A stretch of 64,000 nt of DNA from Callaeas wilsoni (taxonomy: Eukaryota > Chordata > Aves > Passeriformes > Callaeidae). Below the pieces are notes generated by a model, which did no database searches, was not told the DNA's origin, and worked only from the letters and a program-made list of their open reading frames with translations. Positions 26,704 to 40,800 of the stretch are shown piece by piece (the first letter of the stretch is position 1; each line of letters starts with the position of its first letter). Location of the stretch: contig VWPU01006267.1 in assembly GCA_013398955.1 (NCBI GenBank), positions 62,001-126,000 on the forward strand. The letters run 5' to 3'. A program made the position numbers and the translations under genes.

Positions 26704-28635
26704 CGACAAGGAAAGAAAGCTTGCAGCTGGTCACGGCTTACATCTCGGTTCCGAGCGAGTCTTTCTGATTAAGTATAATGTCCTAGAACATTCAGCAACT
26801 GCAGGAACATAAGGGATGCTCGTGCAGAAAGCAGCCTTAGCTCTGGTTGGAGATGATTAAAAATGAAGAGGAGTTGAAGGAGACATTTTATATTCAGTGG
26901 TTCCATAGCTTCTGACAAATGTTTGGGTTTCCATGGAAAATTACCAATTGGGAAATTTCTTAGAAAGAATGAAATTTATTTCTACTTAGCAAAGAATGAG
27001 TTGCAAAAAGAAACATATGGCACAAGGAGTGAGATTTCTATGAACCCTCTGCACAGCTATCACTGCAAGAAATAGGAGCAGTTTAATATCAACTAAAGCT
27101 GTACAAATACCATTGTTTTTCACTTGCTGCCTGAGTTTGGGTTCAGGTTACTCAAAAGGAAAAAAATGTGTGGTGTTCTTGTGAAAATGAGAGCACTGTT
27201 GCAGTTAAGTCAAAATTCTTAAATCACCCCATTATGTTTCTGAGTTAGAGAAGCACTGCTCTTTTCAAAACAGAAACAATTTAATTTAAAATTGAAGTAG
27301 AGATTTAAGGATTTTTTTTTTTTCAATGAGACATTACAGTTCTTTAATTTGTTCTTCAGGGTGCATGTTGGATAGGGAATCAAAGTATATTTGGGTTCAT
27401 AAGTAGATTAAGTTAACCCAGATTGGTACTTTTTGATAAATAAAATATTTAACAATAAAATGTGCCCCATTCCTGTGTCTTTCTCATTCCAATACGTAGC
27501 TTCCATGTCTTGTATCCATGGTATGGGTGAAGTCCCTTCTGCGAAACATCAGTAGAAAGGGAACAAGATCACAAAACCTTTCCCTTCTGGCTTACAACAC
27601 AACTAAAAGAATGAAGGAGTGAGTAGTACTGAACAGCTCGAAGTATAAATTTATCCATTCAAAGATGAATAAATTTAAATGTATTTTGAACATAAACACT
27701 TCAAGATATAAATCTGGGACTGGGCTCATCAGCTGGAGGCTTTAAGGAAAGACCCATCATTTACTACAGCTGTGAGAAAATTAATATGGGTTTAGGATAT
27801 TTTCGTAAAGCAAAACATTTACAAGAACAATAGCATTTCATACAGTAAGACTGTGTGAAATAACAAAGATGTTGCCTTCTTTGGGAGCATTTTCTGGGGA
27901 CAGCTATGGTTACAAAACTAAATTTACACTAGACCAGGTAAAGAAAATGCACAATGCCTGGTTGTGGTAACAGCCATCAAACAAACAATCTAATATGAAG
28001 TTACACGAGCTCATTGTCAAATTTATCCAAAGGCTGACATGTTATATGCTAATTCCTTAATAATATACTGTAGGGGTAAATATGAAAACAGCAGCGAAGT
28101 GTAAACCAAAAGCCAGCAAATAGACTATGTTGGAGGTAAATGAATACAGGAAACTTCTAATCATATGGAGAGTGATGAAATTACTAAGAAGGGTCATCAG
28201 AAGGAGGGATCAATGCCATTCGAAGATGTAGTTTTCTAACTTTATGAAAGAGGCTGTTTACAAAATCCCAGCAATGAGAAATTAAATTTATAATTTGAGT
28301 CCTTGGTACCTGATGTGCTGATAACTTAAGTGCCTCAGAGGCGATTCAATCATCTTTTGTTCGCATCCTTTTTACAAGCAATTATTCTTAAACCTTCTAC
28401 CAATTACCAGGATAAAACTCCTTCCAAAACTAGTTTCTGCTGGTTTTATTTCCCTTCCCACTGTAGCACTGGAACATGCCACAGCTAGACAGAAAACACT
28501 GGGCTGTGTAAATTGGCTCGCCAAACACTCAAAATTCTTTCAGGCAAACAGTGGCTATCATAAGCTCAAGGAAATACGCAGAAATCAGTTTATGTAAAAA
28601 TTTTCCTCACAGTCAGATTACTTGGATCAATTATC

Positions 28636-28713
28636 CATGCCCATAGCAGAGGGGGTTGGAAACAGATGGACTTTAATGTCCCTTCCAACTCAAACCATTC
28701 CATGATTCTAAGA
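28636..28713 (+). mobile_element. CR1 LINE 3' tail, plus strand, severely truncated
   Basis: About 78 bases show the terminal CR1 block: 'cccatagcagagggggttgg' (about 28640-28659), then 'gtcccttccaactcaaacca' and the tail 'ttccatgattcta'. There is no CR1 body upstream. Its size and structure match the tail at 12.95-13.03 kb. Confidence 0.9.
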
Positions 28714-31700
28714 ATAAGGACTGTTTTCACGTCCATTGGGGCACCCTCCATTTCCTAAAATCATCTGAGAATTTTACCCAGTAGACTTCTCACGTAGCTG
28801 CTAGCCCTTGACCACGGCCTCGATCTCTTCTGCAGCATATCACATTTGTGGTATCAGTTTGAGAGCTAGAAAGCATTTGTCATCCACAGTGAGTACAGGA
28901 TATGGAATGATTCCTCCTTGGTCCCTCTGCAAGCCTTAATTTTCCTGTCCTGTGTTCCCTCCACTCCCTAGCTCACTCTTCATTCTCCTGAAGCATTTTT
29001 TTTAATATATAAAGCAGTACGTAAGAGAGAGTATTTTTACCTGACTCAACCAATTTACATAGACTATACACAATAATTTAGGCATGGGCATTTTTCATTA
29101 CTGTGGTAATATATTTTCTAGTGCTCCTAACACTGTAAAAAATGTCAAAACTACTCAGTTGTTCATGGGGTTTTTTTCCTCAGGTGAGAAACCTTCTGGC
29201 AACAAAACCTTAGCATGAGAGCCATTTCACTCCTCTGATCCCTTGCTGAAGTGTTGCTGAGTTTGCAGTTCTATAACTCAGGATACATTTTTCACTCCTG
29301 TGAGAGGTGGCTCCATATACACAGGTGTGCTGGAATTGTGGAGCAATCTATCAGCCTGTCAGCTGGTGTAGTCGTCCTACTAGTAGACTGCCAGATCTCC
29401 TTTGTTAGCCCAGAAACGTATTTATTTTCCTTTTTTTTCGCCCAATGTTTTTGATTTTGAGGGATTGTGCTCTTATTGAGAATAAAACTGTTGAAATTCA
29501 AGTTTCATTATTAATTCTTCATCAATTCTGTATGGTCAGTCTAGTGTACTCTAAAATATTTGTGCCTCCTCTTAAAATAGCCCGCAATTCCTGCCTGAAC
29601 ATATGTGATGATCTACACATGCTCAAAACCCCAATGACCTCTTGCCTTGCTTAGTGAAATTAATTTTGTCATTGCAGTTTTGGTCAATAAATGTTCTTCA
29701 TCTCTCTAGAATGTTAAAGATATTATGAAGAGACAACACCCTGGTTCTCCAAAGGAAATCACAATAACGAAAGAAAACACTAAAAGAACAAAAAGCGTAT
29801 ATATTTTTGTTTTGTGCTGCTTTCTGGAGATATGCTTTAGCTACAAGGATTGTATACAGAAAACCTGCATAAGTAAGTTCAGTATATCACCTCAGCCTAT
29901 CTTATTTTGACTTGCTGCAACCACATTAATGACTTGATAAAAACACACATTGTATTCCAGGGCAGCCTAAAAAAGTTAGGCCTGAGCTTACAATTAAAAG
30001 CATAACATGAAAACAGAGATGTGTCTGCAGTCAAGAACCTGGTCCAGAATTCCTAAAATAATTTACTGTTTAAAACACTGAAAACTGAAAGTATGATTAA
30101 TCAAAAAATTACTCTAACCCCAACTGAGTTTATCTTTTGCCCCTCTGACACAGTAAGATTTAAGTTACTCTCATAGTTTAGCTTATAAGACAGCTCCATG
30201 ACATTAGTTTGTCAATCAGTAGTTCTTGTTAGAGTTAACACAGTGCTCCAATATCACTGCAAGGGAGAAAAACCAGCAAGTGCTCAGAGCAAAAAACCAA
30301 AGCCGATTAGCTCCATGGAGACTTGTTTCTACACAGACTGCATAGCTTATTGCTTCTGAAAAAGACTGCAGTGTCAGGCACGCCAGGCTGGTGACACTGA
30401 AATTACACAGACACACACACAAAAACCAATTTGCGCGCAAAACCAGCTGAAGACTGTGTGTGAAATATGCCCAAAGCATGGTGGGGATAAGTGGTGGGGG
30501 GCACTTACACTGCTATGTACTCAACCCTGGTCTCAGGTCTTTGCAATGCTGACAGAGGTGGACACTTTTTGCTATCTCTGATCACTGTATTCAAGCAGCT
30601 CCCTCTTAAGGTCCTGACTTTATACACTTTCCCTATTCAGCAGACACTTAAGCATCTCTTTCAACCTGTTCAAGTGGCACATAAGCAGGTTATAAAGTGC
30701 TTTGAGGAACAGCATGGATCAAAGTATGTGCTTAAATGTTTTACTAAATGATTAAAAATTGGCTTGAGAGCTGGCATAAAGGCAGTCACTGAAAATTACC
30801 AAGCTTTATGAAAATTAAATGAAGCAATTAAGCTTAGCTTTCCTGTCTGTACTTCCAGAAAGGCCTATTAAGTCCAGCACACAAGCTCTGGTTGTTGGAA
30901 GTGTCAGGATCAGTAAGTCTAGGGTTAGTTAAAACAATGCCTTTTTATAGGAAGGACTTGATGTGGACAAGGTGTTTTGTATATCTCTTACCTCAAGGTA
31001 AATCCTAAAGGAAGGCTTTTGAGAAACAGCCTAGCAACATAAAATGAAAATTATTTATACTTGTGTCTTCCTTAGGATTGCATCTTGCAATAGGTGACTA
31101 CAGCTACAAAAATTATAGACTCTTGTGGAGGCAAGGCTGACATCCCTACTTTCATTGCACCCACTCCCTTTTGCACTACTACTTCAAAGTCTCTGAGAAT
31201 TTCGCTCTGCCTGACCCTTCCTACACTTGTGTTAATTCCCAAATTGTAATCTTTCTAAACTTGAACAAAACTTGTTTATCTACATAGGACTTGTTATTCA
31301 GACAGCAAAGCTAAAACCTAAAACAGATAAATAGGCAAAGTCTACAGGGACAGGAGACAAGTCTGTTCTCCATGCAAGGGCCTGTTAAGTATTACATTGC
31401 TTAAAAGATCTGCAGGAACATTTGAATTCCAGAAAACAAGTTGCCAGCTGAACTGAGTTTATTTTAACTTGCAAAACGCTGAGCTCATCTTGTGAATCTT
31501 ATTTCAGTGTGTTTTGCTCAGTTGTCCTTTACCATCAGCACTAAGCCCCAGAAAAGTTTGTGTTTTCGTTGTGTAAAACCATATCAAAATCATATGGTAA
31601 GAGAGTCCTTTATATGGAAAAAGGAAAACCATGCATGGAAGAGACAAACATTAGAAAAGTGTTAAGAAATTTTTATGGTATCCCTCGAGATGAATTAAAA

Positions 31701-34274
31701 ACACATTTGTACTTGAACATAAAAGAAAAATGTAATAAACAATGCATCAAGCAGAGTCCTACCGCACTATGCAGCTCGAATGTGGAGTCTGCAAAGATGT
31801 GTTACAAGCAGATCCCTTATATACTCTTGCACCAGCACCAATCCTGAGAGCTATTGCACTGAGCACCTCATCCCAGCCCTGGCTCTACTGCCCAAAGTTG
31901 GCCTCTGAGCACTTGCAGTCCAGGATGGCAACAAGACAATGCTGAGGCTATTTCTTCTCTCACCATGAAGGGAAATTTTCCACCCTTGCAAGGAATCTGT
32001 TCTGCCTCTTGCATTCCTGCATTCAGCCAGTTTAACTCCTTCTTGTAGTTGAGCCTTCTTGCCCAGTGTGCCCAATCATTCCCCAGTCAAGTTACCACTG
32101 CCAATTATAATCTCCCCTTCATTAGAAATCAATGCCAGCAGACAAGACTTGCCCAAAATTGTCCACCCAATTAGAAGCAAGATTAGGAGTAATACCAAGA
32201 TCTCATCACTGCTAGAATGTCATCTGCTAGACTAAGTGCTAATGACCACAGGACAGCTCTCACTTGGGAAGTACATGCACCTTGTTAAGACAGTTATTCA
32301 TCGTATTACTATTTAAAGAAGATGGAGAAAAAGAGTACGTGGAAATATATAGGAACGGAAGTTATGAGCAGAGCAGCATAGGAAAGTCAGGAAAAAGTTT
32401 CATCGTCCTACAGGATGACACATGAAAGCAGAGGTTAAAATCAAGGCTAGAATATGCTGACCTAAGTTATCACAAAGACATTCAGAGCAAATTTAATGCT
32501 CTGAAGTCGATGAAGTTTGCATGAAATGTCCTCTGCAGCTGAGGTTTAAATAATCACAATCTCTTTAAAGTGAGAGGGTATAGATGAGCATTCAAATGAC
32601 TGCTGCTGTGCTCCTGAAATTCAACATTCAGAACCATGCAGTCTTGTAATATACATAACTAAAATTTACCTTCTCAACCTGTCTGGAGTTAGATATCCAA
32701 TTGCTTTTGCCAACAGGGAGTCTGACCTCTTGAAGCAATGCGCATCCATTTCTGCCAACCCAGACCCATGAGGTGATGAACTAAACCCCACAAACTTGTT
32801 TCTTTCTCTGTCTCTCTTCTTCTTTATTTTTAACAAAATGCTCCTGTGAACAATAAATATTTAATTTTCAGAATTAAAAAAGGGCTTTGGGTTTGGTAGA
32901 TGGCCTCAGCCTAGTTATAGTACCAGCAGTTTTTTCCCTCTAGGGAGTAATTACGGGAAAGCTCTGACCACAATGCTAAACTGTGATAATGACAGAATTT
33001 AAAATCATTTTCATACCACATGCTGCATTGCAGTTCATTTCCATATGCTTTGCCTTCAACGAAGGTGTCAAGCTCATAAAGTCTCCAGGGCAAAAGGATG
33101 ACCAAATTCCCAATGCCTGGAAGGAAGCTCAGGGGAAAGACACACACTGTCATACTATATGTGATAAGGTCTCCACATTATGAAGTTGGCAGGCAGGAAG
33201 TAAGAAGGCCCTGGAGATTATGACTATATTTGCCTCTGTCACACAGGTAACACATGAGATTTGTGATGTTTTGTTGGAGATTCACCAGGACTATAAATTA
33301 TTTGTTAATAGTGGACATTCAGTACACAGCTACTGCACTCACCCTAAAGCTGATGAATAGTTATGGTGAAACAAATTTTCATGGTCCACACTTTGCAACA
33401 CATTGTAGCTGAGACTATCCGCTCACTGCAATGCCATAAGGAATAAAAAGTAGCATTATAGCCACATTACCTAACAGGCCACTGTTAACTTGGGTGCAGC
33501 ATTGCCTTGACAGTTACATTGACTCTAATTCCAGCTCTGCCTTTTTCAGCAGAAATGAAAAGACTCTTAGGGGAAGGACATTTGCCAGACATCCCATCTT
33601 GGACTGGGAAACAAAACTATCCACAAGACAAATGAGGGCACCAAGAGCAGCCTCCACATAATATTTATATCTGAAAATGATACGACTGAAGAAATACTCT
33701 GGAGAGAAAAAAAAAAAAACAAAAAAACCAACAACCAACCAAATTTAAAAAAAAAAAAAAATAAACAAACAAAAAACAAAACAAAACAAAAAACACTCAA
33801 CAAAAAAAACAACCAAGCAACCAGCTTCTCAGAGGCAGCAAATAGCTTTGTATAATTCATTCAAGTTTTGTCTGCTATTTTGATCACCTTTGAGTTCACT
33901 AAAATCAGTCCCAGCTATGTAAGGTGGTAGATGAATAAATATTTATCACACACAGAACTGATGATCATACCTGGGAGATGTCCCCAGAGGAGGTAACAGA
34001 ATAAGAGCAGGGAAGGAAGTTGACAAGAGAATTGGGAGTCGGAAACATGGTTAGTGTGGTACATGGAAGTAGCAAGGAAGGGACACATCTTACAAGAGGA
34101 AGGAGTGGAGAGAAGTGGGAGCAGGAACTTGGTGAAGGGCATGGGGAGCAACACAAGGATTGTCAGAAGTGAAACCTCCAGGCTCATAGGAGCAACACAA
34201 GGTTAAAAAGAAAGGTATTTAGCAGGGAAAACCACCCACTGAAGAGTTGAAAATGGGTCCCCTGTATACAGCCA
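28714..34274. other. AT-rich unique DNA, no gene recognised
   Basis: I find no supported gene or interspersed repeat. There is a short CA run near 30406-30420 and a large A-rich tract at 33717-33822. Open frames are at most about 97 codons, and the longest minus-strand ones simply read through the A-rich tract as poly-Phe. Confidence 0.6.
33717..33822. repeat. A-rich / (CA3-5)n low-complexity tract
   Basis: About 105 bases of A with regularly spaced C, in AAAC, AACC and AAAAC units. Overlapping minus-strand frames through it give low-complexity Phe/Leu/Val translations, which are artefacts. No LINE or processed-gene body was recognised upstream on the plus strand. Confidence 0.85.
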
Positions 34275-34876
34275 GGCCAAAAGGATCCTGAGGTGCACCA
34301 GAGGAAGTGTGACCAGCAGGTCAAAGGTGATTTTCACCTTCTACTTCACTTTCATGAGACCCCAGCTGAAGTGCTGCATCCAGCTCTGGGGGCCCCAATG
34401 TAAGACAAACATGGACCCATTGAAGCAAGTCCAGGCAAAGCCACAAAGATGATCAGAAGGATGGAACACCTCTTCTGTGAAAACAGGCTGAGAGAGCTCA
34501 GATTGCTCAGCCCAGAGAAGAAAAGGCTTCAGGAAACCCATTCCAGTACATAACAGGGGCCTACAAGAAGGCTGGAGAGAGACTTTTAACAAGGGCATAC
34601 AGTGACAGTACAAGCAGAACGGCTTTAAACTGAAAGAGGGTAAATTTAGACAAGACATTAGGAATAAATTCTTTCCTGAGAGGGTGGTGAAGCATTGGAA
34701 CAGATTGCCTAGCGTAGTTGTGCATGCCCCATCCCTGGAAGTGTTCAAGGCCAGGTTGGGTGGAGTTTTGAGCACCTTCCACAGTTCTAGTGAGGGAGAA
34801 GTTGTCCCTGCCCTGAAAAAAGGATTGGAACTAGATGGTCTTGAAGGTTCCTTACAATGAAAATCATTCTATGACA
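34275..34876 (+). mobile_element. CR1 LINE 3' region, plus strand, about 600 bp
   Basis: This is the clearest CR1 copy. It shows in order 'agtgtgaccagcaggtcaaa', 'gagaccccagctgaagtgct', 'atccagctctgggggcccc', 'gctcagcccagagaagaaaa', 'cctgagagggtggtgaagca', 'attggaacagattgcctagc', 'ccatccctggaagtgttcaa', 'ggtcttgaaggttcctta' and the tail 'cattctatgac'. These are the sense-strand hallmarks of the CR1 C-terminal and 3' region. The 5' part is missing, as usual. The opposing 144-codon minus-strand frame (34341-34775) is an antisense artefact. Confidence 0.95.
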
Positions 34877-37800
34877 AAGAATAAAAAGGACTCCAGCAAC
34901 CCAGAAGCACAAGGGATTGTGGCGGTATTATCTAGAGAAAATGAGCAAGACGGCAGATGACACATTCCTCCTCAGCCTGGATCAGAGAAAGAGTCTTGAA
35001 GCTCACCACCTTAAGTCACCCACAGATCTCCACAACACAGAAACTGTTTCATTCCCTTTTTGGGTGCTCATTCGCACAGGGAACAAAGATCTGACACTGC
35101 ACCACCTTTGTTCTGGTACCAGGCTTTGGAGCCATCAGCCTGAAGAGCCTGCTTCTCTTGATGGTTTTTATAGCTGTCTGTATGATGGTATAGTACAAAA
35201 CCAAAATCAGGGAATTTGCATTGCTGTTCTAAGCAGCTTATAAACACGTCTTAAACAACAAGGACTCTACTAAAATAGCATTATTGAGGTTAAAAAGTCA
35301 GTCCTCATAACTTAGAAAATCCTTAATTCTGGTAATTTCCAATTCTGAAATGTTCCATTCTGAAATGTTCCAATTATGAATTCTTATTTTGACGTATCAT
35401 TATAGTAGCATTATCTGTGTATGGTAACTGTGCATGTTGCTCCTGTGAAATCATATTTCATACCATTTTCCACCTCCTAGGGTAGGAAGAAGTGGGGGGA
35501 GAGAGAGGAAACAGCAAAATTTTGATGAATAATGCTGATGTATGTTTGAAAGTTTTGAACATACCCATTTTAAATTGGAAAATTATTCATTCAGTTGTAC
35601 AGCCTCAGAATGTTTACCTCCAGGAGAAACCTAGAAAGATACCAGAACTTTTTCACCTTGGTGAAAACTTGTATCTCACTAATTCTTCGAAGTTCCTCCA
35701 TTTCATCTCAAATCATTCATCTCTAAACACAGCAAACACAGCAAAACCTGTCACAAAGGCTTGAAAACTTATTTCCTTTGGGTTTTTGTTTGCTTAACAT
35801 GGACTGTCAAGGAATCAATACCTATTCTCATATGCACACAAGGACAAGTAATCTTAAGCATGCATATGAATAAAAGACAAGCAATAGATTTTATGCAATT
35901 GGGACACTGCATAATCTACGTTTGTAAACCTCTTTAAAGACCTTTATAGAACTAATTAAAAAAGTAGAAAAAGATCTATCTCAATTAGGACCATACTTGC
36001 TTATGTAATGTTTTTGTGCAAATATGATGGAAAGGTAAATTTTAAACTCTGTGTGAAACCAATATATCAGAAAGGAAATAAAATGTTCTAAGTGCAACAC
36101 TTCAGGAAAAGCCTGGCCGCTCAGGACTGACAAAGTGGTTAACAATTTTTTCAAATCCTCTATTTTCTTCTGTTATCCAAAAGGCTAGATTAAAATTCCC
36201 AGTAGCATTCTTAAGACATCTCACTGATTACAAGAATTCTGATAATATAGTCAGGAAGTAGAAACAACAGTATGTGATTTGTCGCTACCTCTAAATGAGA
36301 GATCAAATTTCAATAACGACTTTTCAAATACTTACAATCAGCACTACAGCAAAAGACTTCAAAAACTCCCCCTCAAAAAAAAAAATCACTTCTATGAGTG
36401 TAAAAGTTACATTTATTGAGCATATTTTTGCATGCTATTATTCACCAAGACCTACCTTATTTAGTAGAAATGATCCATTTGTATCTTCTTTATAAATTTT
36501 GCATTGAAGTCCAAGTTCATGCACATTATGATAACTAATATCTTCTTTCTACTCCTGGAAGAGAGATCCCATAATTATACCATTAGCACAGTGAGCATAG
36601 TTCCATTTTTCTCCAAGAGCAATACTGCATACCTAAGAGCAAAGTCTGGCTTTACTTCCAGAATCTCAAGAGTGTCTCTGGACAACGACTTCTCACTGCA
36701 CAAATGTGAGACAGGTAAAGATTATACAGAGCCGGCGTGAGCTATGCTAAGGTTAGGCTAAATGATTTCCTGACTATAGGGTAGATAAAGAAATAAGAAC
36801 AGTGAGAATTTTCACCAATAGACTCCATTGGCTTAACAAGATTTAGATGTTCTATATATATAAATTATACGCACTTATTCATGGTATGTTACCGGTCAAC
36901 AACTGCATGAATATTCTCAGCAGAGCTGGGGCCTTCCGCATGTCTTGCTATAATAAATGTGGAGCTTATGAAATGGTTGGATAAGAAATGAAACAAACAA
37001 TTAATTATTTATCTCTTGGGGCCAAGAGAAAATCTTGTTTCATTTTGATCTTAACATGCAGGGATGACCCATGTGAATCAAAACAAGGGAAGAAGTTTAC
37101 ATTAACTGGAGAACCAAGTGCCGATGTTTTGTAAAAGTTTTATAAATTAGCCTCCTTTTTGTGCTGTGCTCCTTGATAACAAATTGTAATCTGGGGACAG
37201 CTTCTGCAGCAGATCAGTAGTTTTGACGGTGAATTACTCTGGCAACCCACAGGTTGGTAAAAAGCCTTTGTTCTCTATTAGGAATGTTTTACTGAGACAT
37301 TCAACACATTTCCAGCAATAAGTAAATAAAGCTATAATTCAACTCCCTTCACCTTAGACCACGAAGAGCCACTGACTAGGATAAAAGACATTGGGTTGGT
37401 ATTTTATGTCATACCCAGATGCAACCAGTCCCTGAAGGGACAGACGCCTGAACCAGATGCCACACAGGCAAGCACATAGTGATATACGACAGTTGTTAAT
37501 CAAGGAGGAGACAGAGAGCTAGGCACAGGAATGAAAACATCTAAGTGTACTTATACATCACCAGCAGAATAAAGGGGTACTGCAGCAGCCAGTTCTCCTA
37601 AATTACCAGTAGTTTCATCATTTTACTTGGAAGCAGTGGATTCTGCTGCCGGGGTTTTGATCCAACCTGTTTTCATGTTTAAAAGAGTGGGAAAGTTATA
37701 CTGAGTATACAGAAAGTTAATTTATGGCAAATGGCCTCAGCAAATGCCTACAATCAGTGGCTTGAGTATGGCTCAATGTATTTTCCCTCATCACTCTGGG

Positions 37801-40800
37801 TGAGTCCCAGAGCCCAGGTGAATATTTATGTTTGTCAAATACTTCATTTAGCAATGACAACATTAAAGCATGTCCTTTTTATTATTCCCTTGCCTCCACC
37901 GTCTCTCCTTTCCCATAACTCATTTAAAAGTAAAAAACAAAGCCACCAACACATTTGCACATAAAATTTTCCAAGTCAAGTCCAAACTCTGAATGAAGGT
38001 CGTCTTTTACATATGCAAGGTTTCAAAGCAAATGTGCAATCTATACAGTTCTTTTATACCAGAAAAACTTACACTCACTGAAGTCTAAGTCACATAGCAT
38101 CTTTCTGTCGACATTGCTTGAACTTTTGGGTACAAACACAGCTGTCAAACTAGAAATGTATGGCTTGAACTTTGCTGCTCTTTGGGCTAGGTGAAGTTTT
38201 TTAGCCTATGTCCCGCTGAAACTTGTCTTCTAGTCCCTAAAATCCTCAAAACTATCATCAATAACTTGAAATTTAGATTGAAAGGCCTGTTTTAATTGAA
38301 CTCATCATAAGAAGTCAAAGCTTTTAATTACGAAAAAGACAAACAGCTTTTAAGAGCCTATAAGATCGCAAGTGTGTAAGAACCATTTCCATAGACTGCA
38401 TAATCTAATGTAAATTTAGAGAAACTGCTTTAAAACCATACTTTGGAACTGCTGCTTGAAAGCCATGGTCATTCCTTCTAATTTTTAATACTTAGGAAAT
38501 ATAAGCAAAAAACAGTGCAAGCCAATGCAAGTGTTGAGCCCACCAAATTTTTAAAGCATTATGCATAGCTTTATACGATAAGGCCACCCACTCACCAGCT
38601 GCAGCTGAACAAGCCATGTGCTAGCAGAGACAAATAGATATACAGTAAGATACAAGTATGTAATCCAATAATAAATAACTACACCAAAATCTTAAACCAA
38701 AAGGTTTCATAAGTTTTAAAACAAAGTTAGGGTGAGGAATTATTTTACCCATCCTCTTCTTGGGATGTAGAGTCACACTGAGCCTTACTCTTGCAGAGAG
38801 ATTGCCCTTTGAATAGAAAGCCATTTGTCAGCATCTGAAGCTTCACAGCATTACTATCTAGGGTTTGGCACATCAGTACGATACTGACAACTGGGGCATC
38901 AGAGGCACTGGGAAGCAGCAGGAATACTGATTATGGCACAACTGCTTGTGGAAAAAAGGTAAAAATTCTCCGTGGGCTAGAATTCTTGTGGAAGCTGTAT
39001 TCTTCTGGACCAACCTTTTATTAATGATGTAGTCACAGAGGCTCATTAGGCATCTGCAAACTACAAGGATTTTATATATAGCCCAAACAACAGGTAACTG
39101 TAAATTTTATCATTTACCTTTGTATTGGGAAACTGGAAATAATTCCACCAGTCACTGAAAACTCAGGCTGCCAACCTGTTCTTTGACCTCTGTTCCTTTG
39201 ACCATAGCCATGAATAAGCCTTGCCTCTTTCTCTGGCAACTTTCCATTCACCCTAAGTGCTATTCATTACATAAACCTAAAATTCAGTATCTCAACCAAG
39301 AAGGGAGGCTTTTAGATATTAACCATGGTTTGCAATATTTAACAGAACCTACCTATTTTCTGGCAGTAACTGGCTGCAATTTTCATTGCTAAGTTGAAGC
39401 TCATTTATAAATCAGCTGAATAAGGGAATAATTAACAAAATAGTAATGAAAATATGATGGCATGTTACTGGCAAAGGAACATGGAGAGTTTCATAGTGGG
39501 TCATAATCGAAACCTTACTCAGTATGGGAATTCTTCCCAATTTAGGAGGCATATCCCATTAAGAGATCCATGATTTATTTCTGATTTTGATTGTCTTCTA
39601 ACCTATGTCTTTTGTCTTGTCATATCAAGCACACTGTCTGATAACAGAGAGGAACCAGAAGAGTTAATTGAACAGCCAGGTGATAAAAACTAATAAATCC
39701 CTGGATTTCTACATGGTGAATACATTTTAATAGGTAAGGGGAAGTAAGCAAAAGCCAGGCAGGGTGACTCATCAGTTCTAGCAATGTAAGAAAATTAGAT
39801 TTTAAGTGGAAAAAGATGTTTCCTAGGAAACTGCATGATCTGCTTGTGGAACATCAAACAAGAGCAATTTCCTAACAACAGCCATGGCTAAATTGATCTA
39901 CTGCACCTCAAACAGCTTTATCAGTGAGAGAGAGATTGAGTCTCTTTTATATTTTCTTAGTTACCATCATCAATTTGTCTATTATTTGACTCCTTCAACT
40001 GTTACCTTTCTGACCCTCCACAAGCACAAGTATGATATTTGCCATTATCTAATTGGAAAGCACATTTTGCTTTCCCTCATCTTTTCTGTCTCTCTTTTTT
40101 GCAGTAAACTCTAGATTCCACTATTGCTACTGCCACTGAGCCAGAAAGATGTGCGCATGTATCACGGTATGCAGCAGGCATAAGCTCAAGCAAGTGTTCT
40201 GCTTAAAACCCTCCACTTTGCAGCAATGAAAAGTGAGCTGCAACATAAGCAACCTCCTGGGCTCCCTGCTCTGAGATGTTCAATATACAGTACATTTGGC
40301 CCACCTATATAATTTACACTGCATCAAAGTCAATGTCTTACCCTTTACAGTGTCTACATTTTCATTCCAATAAATTAAAACCTTTACATTTCTGTGAAAG
40401 CATATGACACTTTGCTTTATGCACAAAAGATATCAAGTATTTTAGATGCTAGGGAGGAGAACATTTGTTCTCCTTGATCATTTCCAAAGCAGATTGTTCA
40501 ATATGCATAAGTTATAGCTGATGCGACACAGACGTTGTCTTCAGAGCATGACCGTGGATTTCTGAGCATAAATCAGTGCATGTGCTCTGTGCAGTCAGAC
40601 AGGGAATTCTAGTACCAGGAAGCTCCTCAGTGCTCATGCTACACACACAGCTCACGTGTGTCCTGTGACACTGAGCAGCAAAGGCACATCTGTTCAGCAA
40701 AGATGCTCTCAGAGTATTTGGTTTTTTTGACATGCCTCTATGCATTTAATATATATGTGCACACTGAATCCCAGGTATCACAAAGCAAGCAAATTTACTC

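Larger units (their letters stand above)
18267..28635. other. Long AT-rich unique stretch, no gene recognised
   Basis: About 10 kb with no supported gene, RNA or transposable element. It contains a CATA/TA-type microsatellite (23709-23780), poly-T runs near 24580-24591 and 25103-25117, a 53-bp imperfect tandem duplication (25511-25605) and a short AAAT repeat (26688-26703). Open frames reach only about 95 codons and overlap on both strands. Confidence 0.6.

Noticed and set aside
33514..33860. Poly-Phe/Leu minus-strand frames resembling membrane segments
   Set aside because: Produced by reading through the A-rich low-complexity tract.
34341..34775. 144-codon minus-strand open frame
   Set aside because: It is antisense to a clear plus-strand CR1 3' region.
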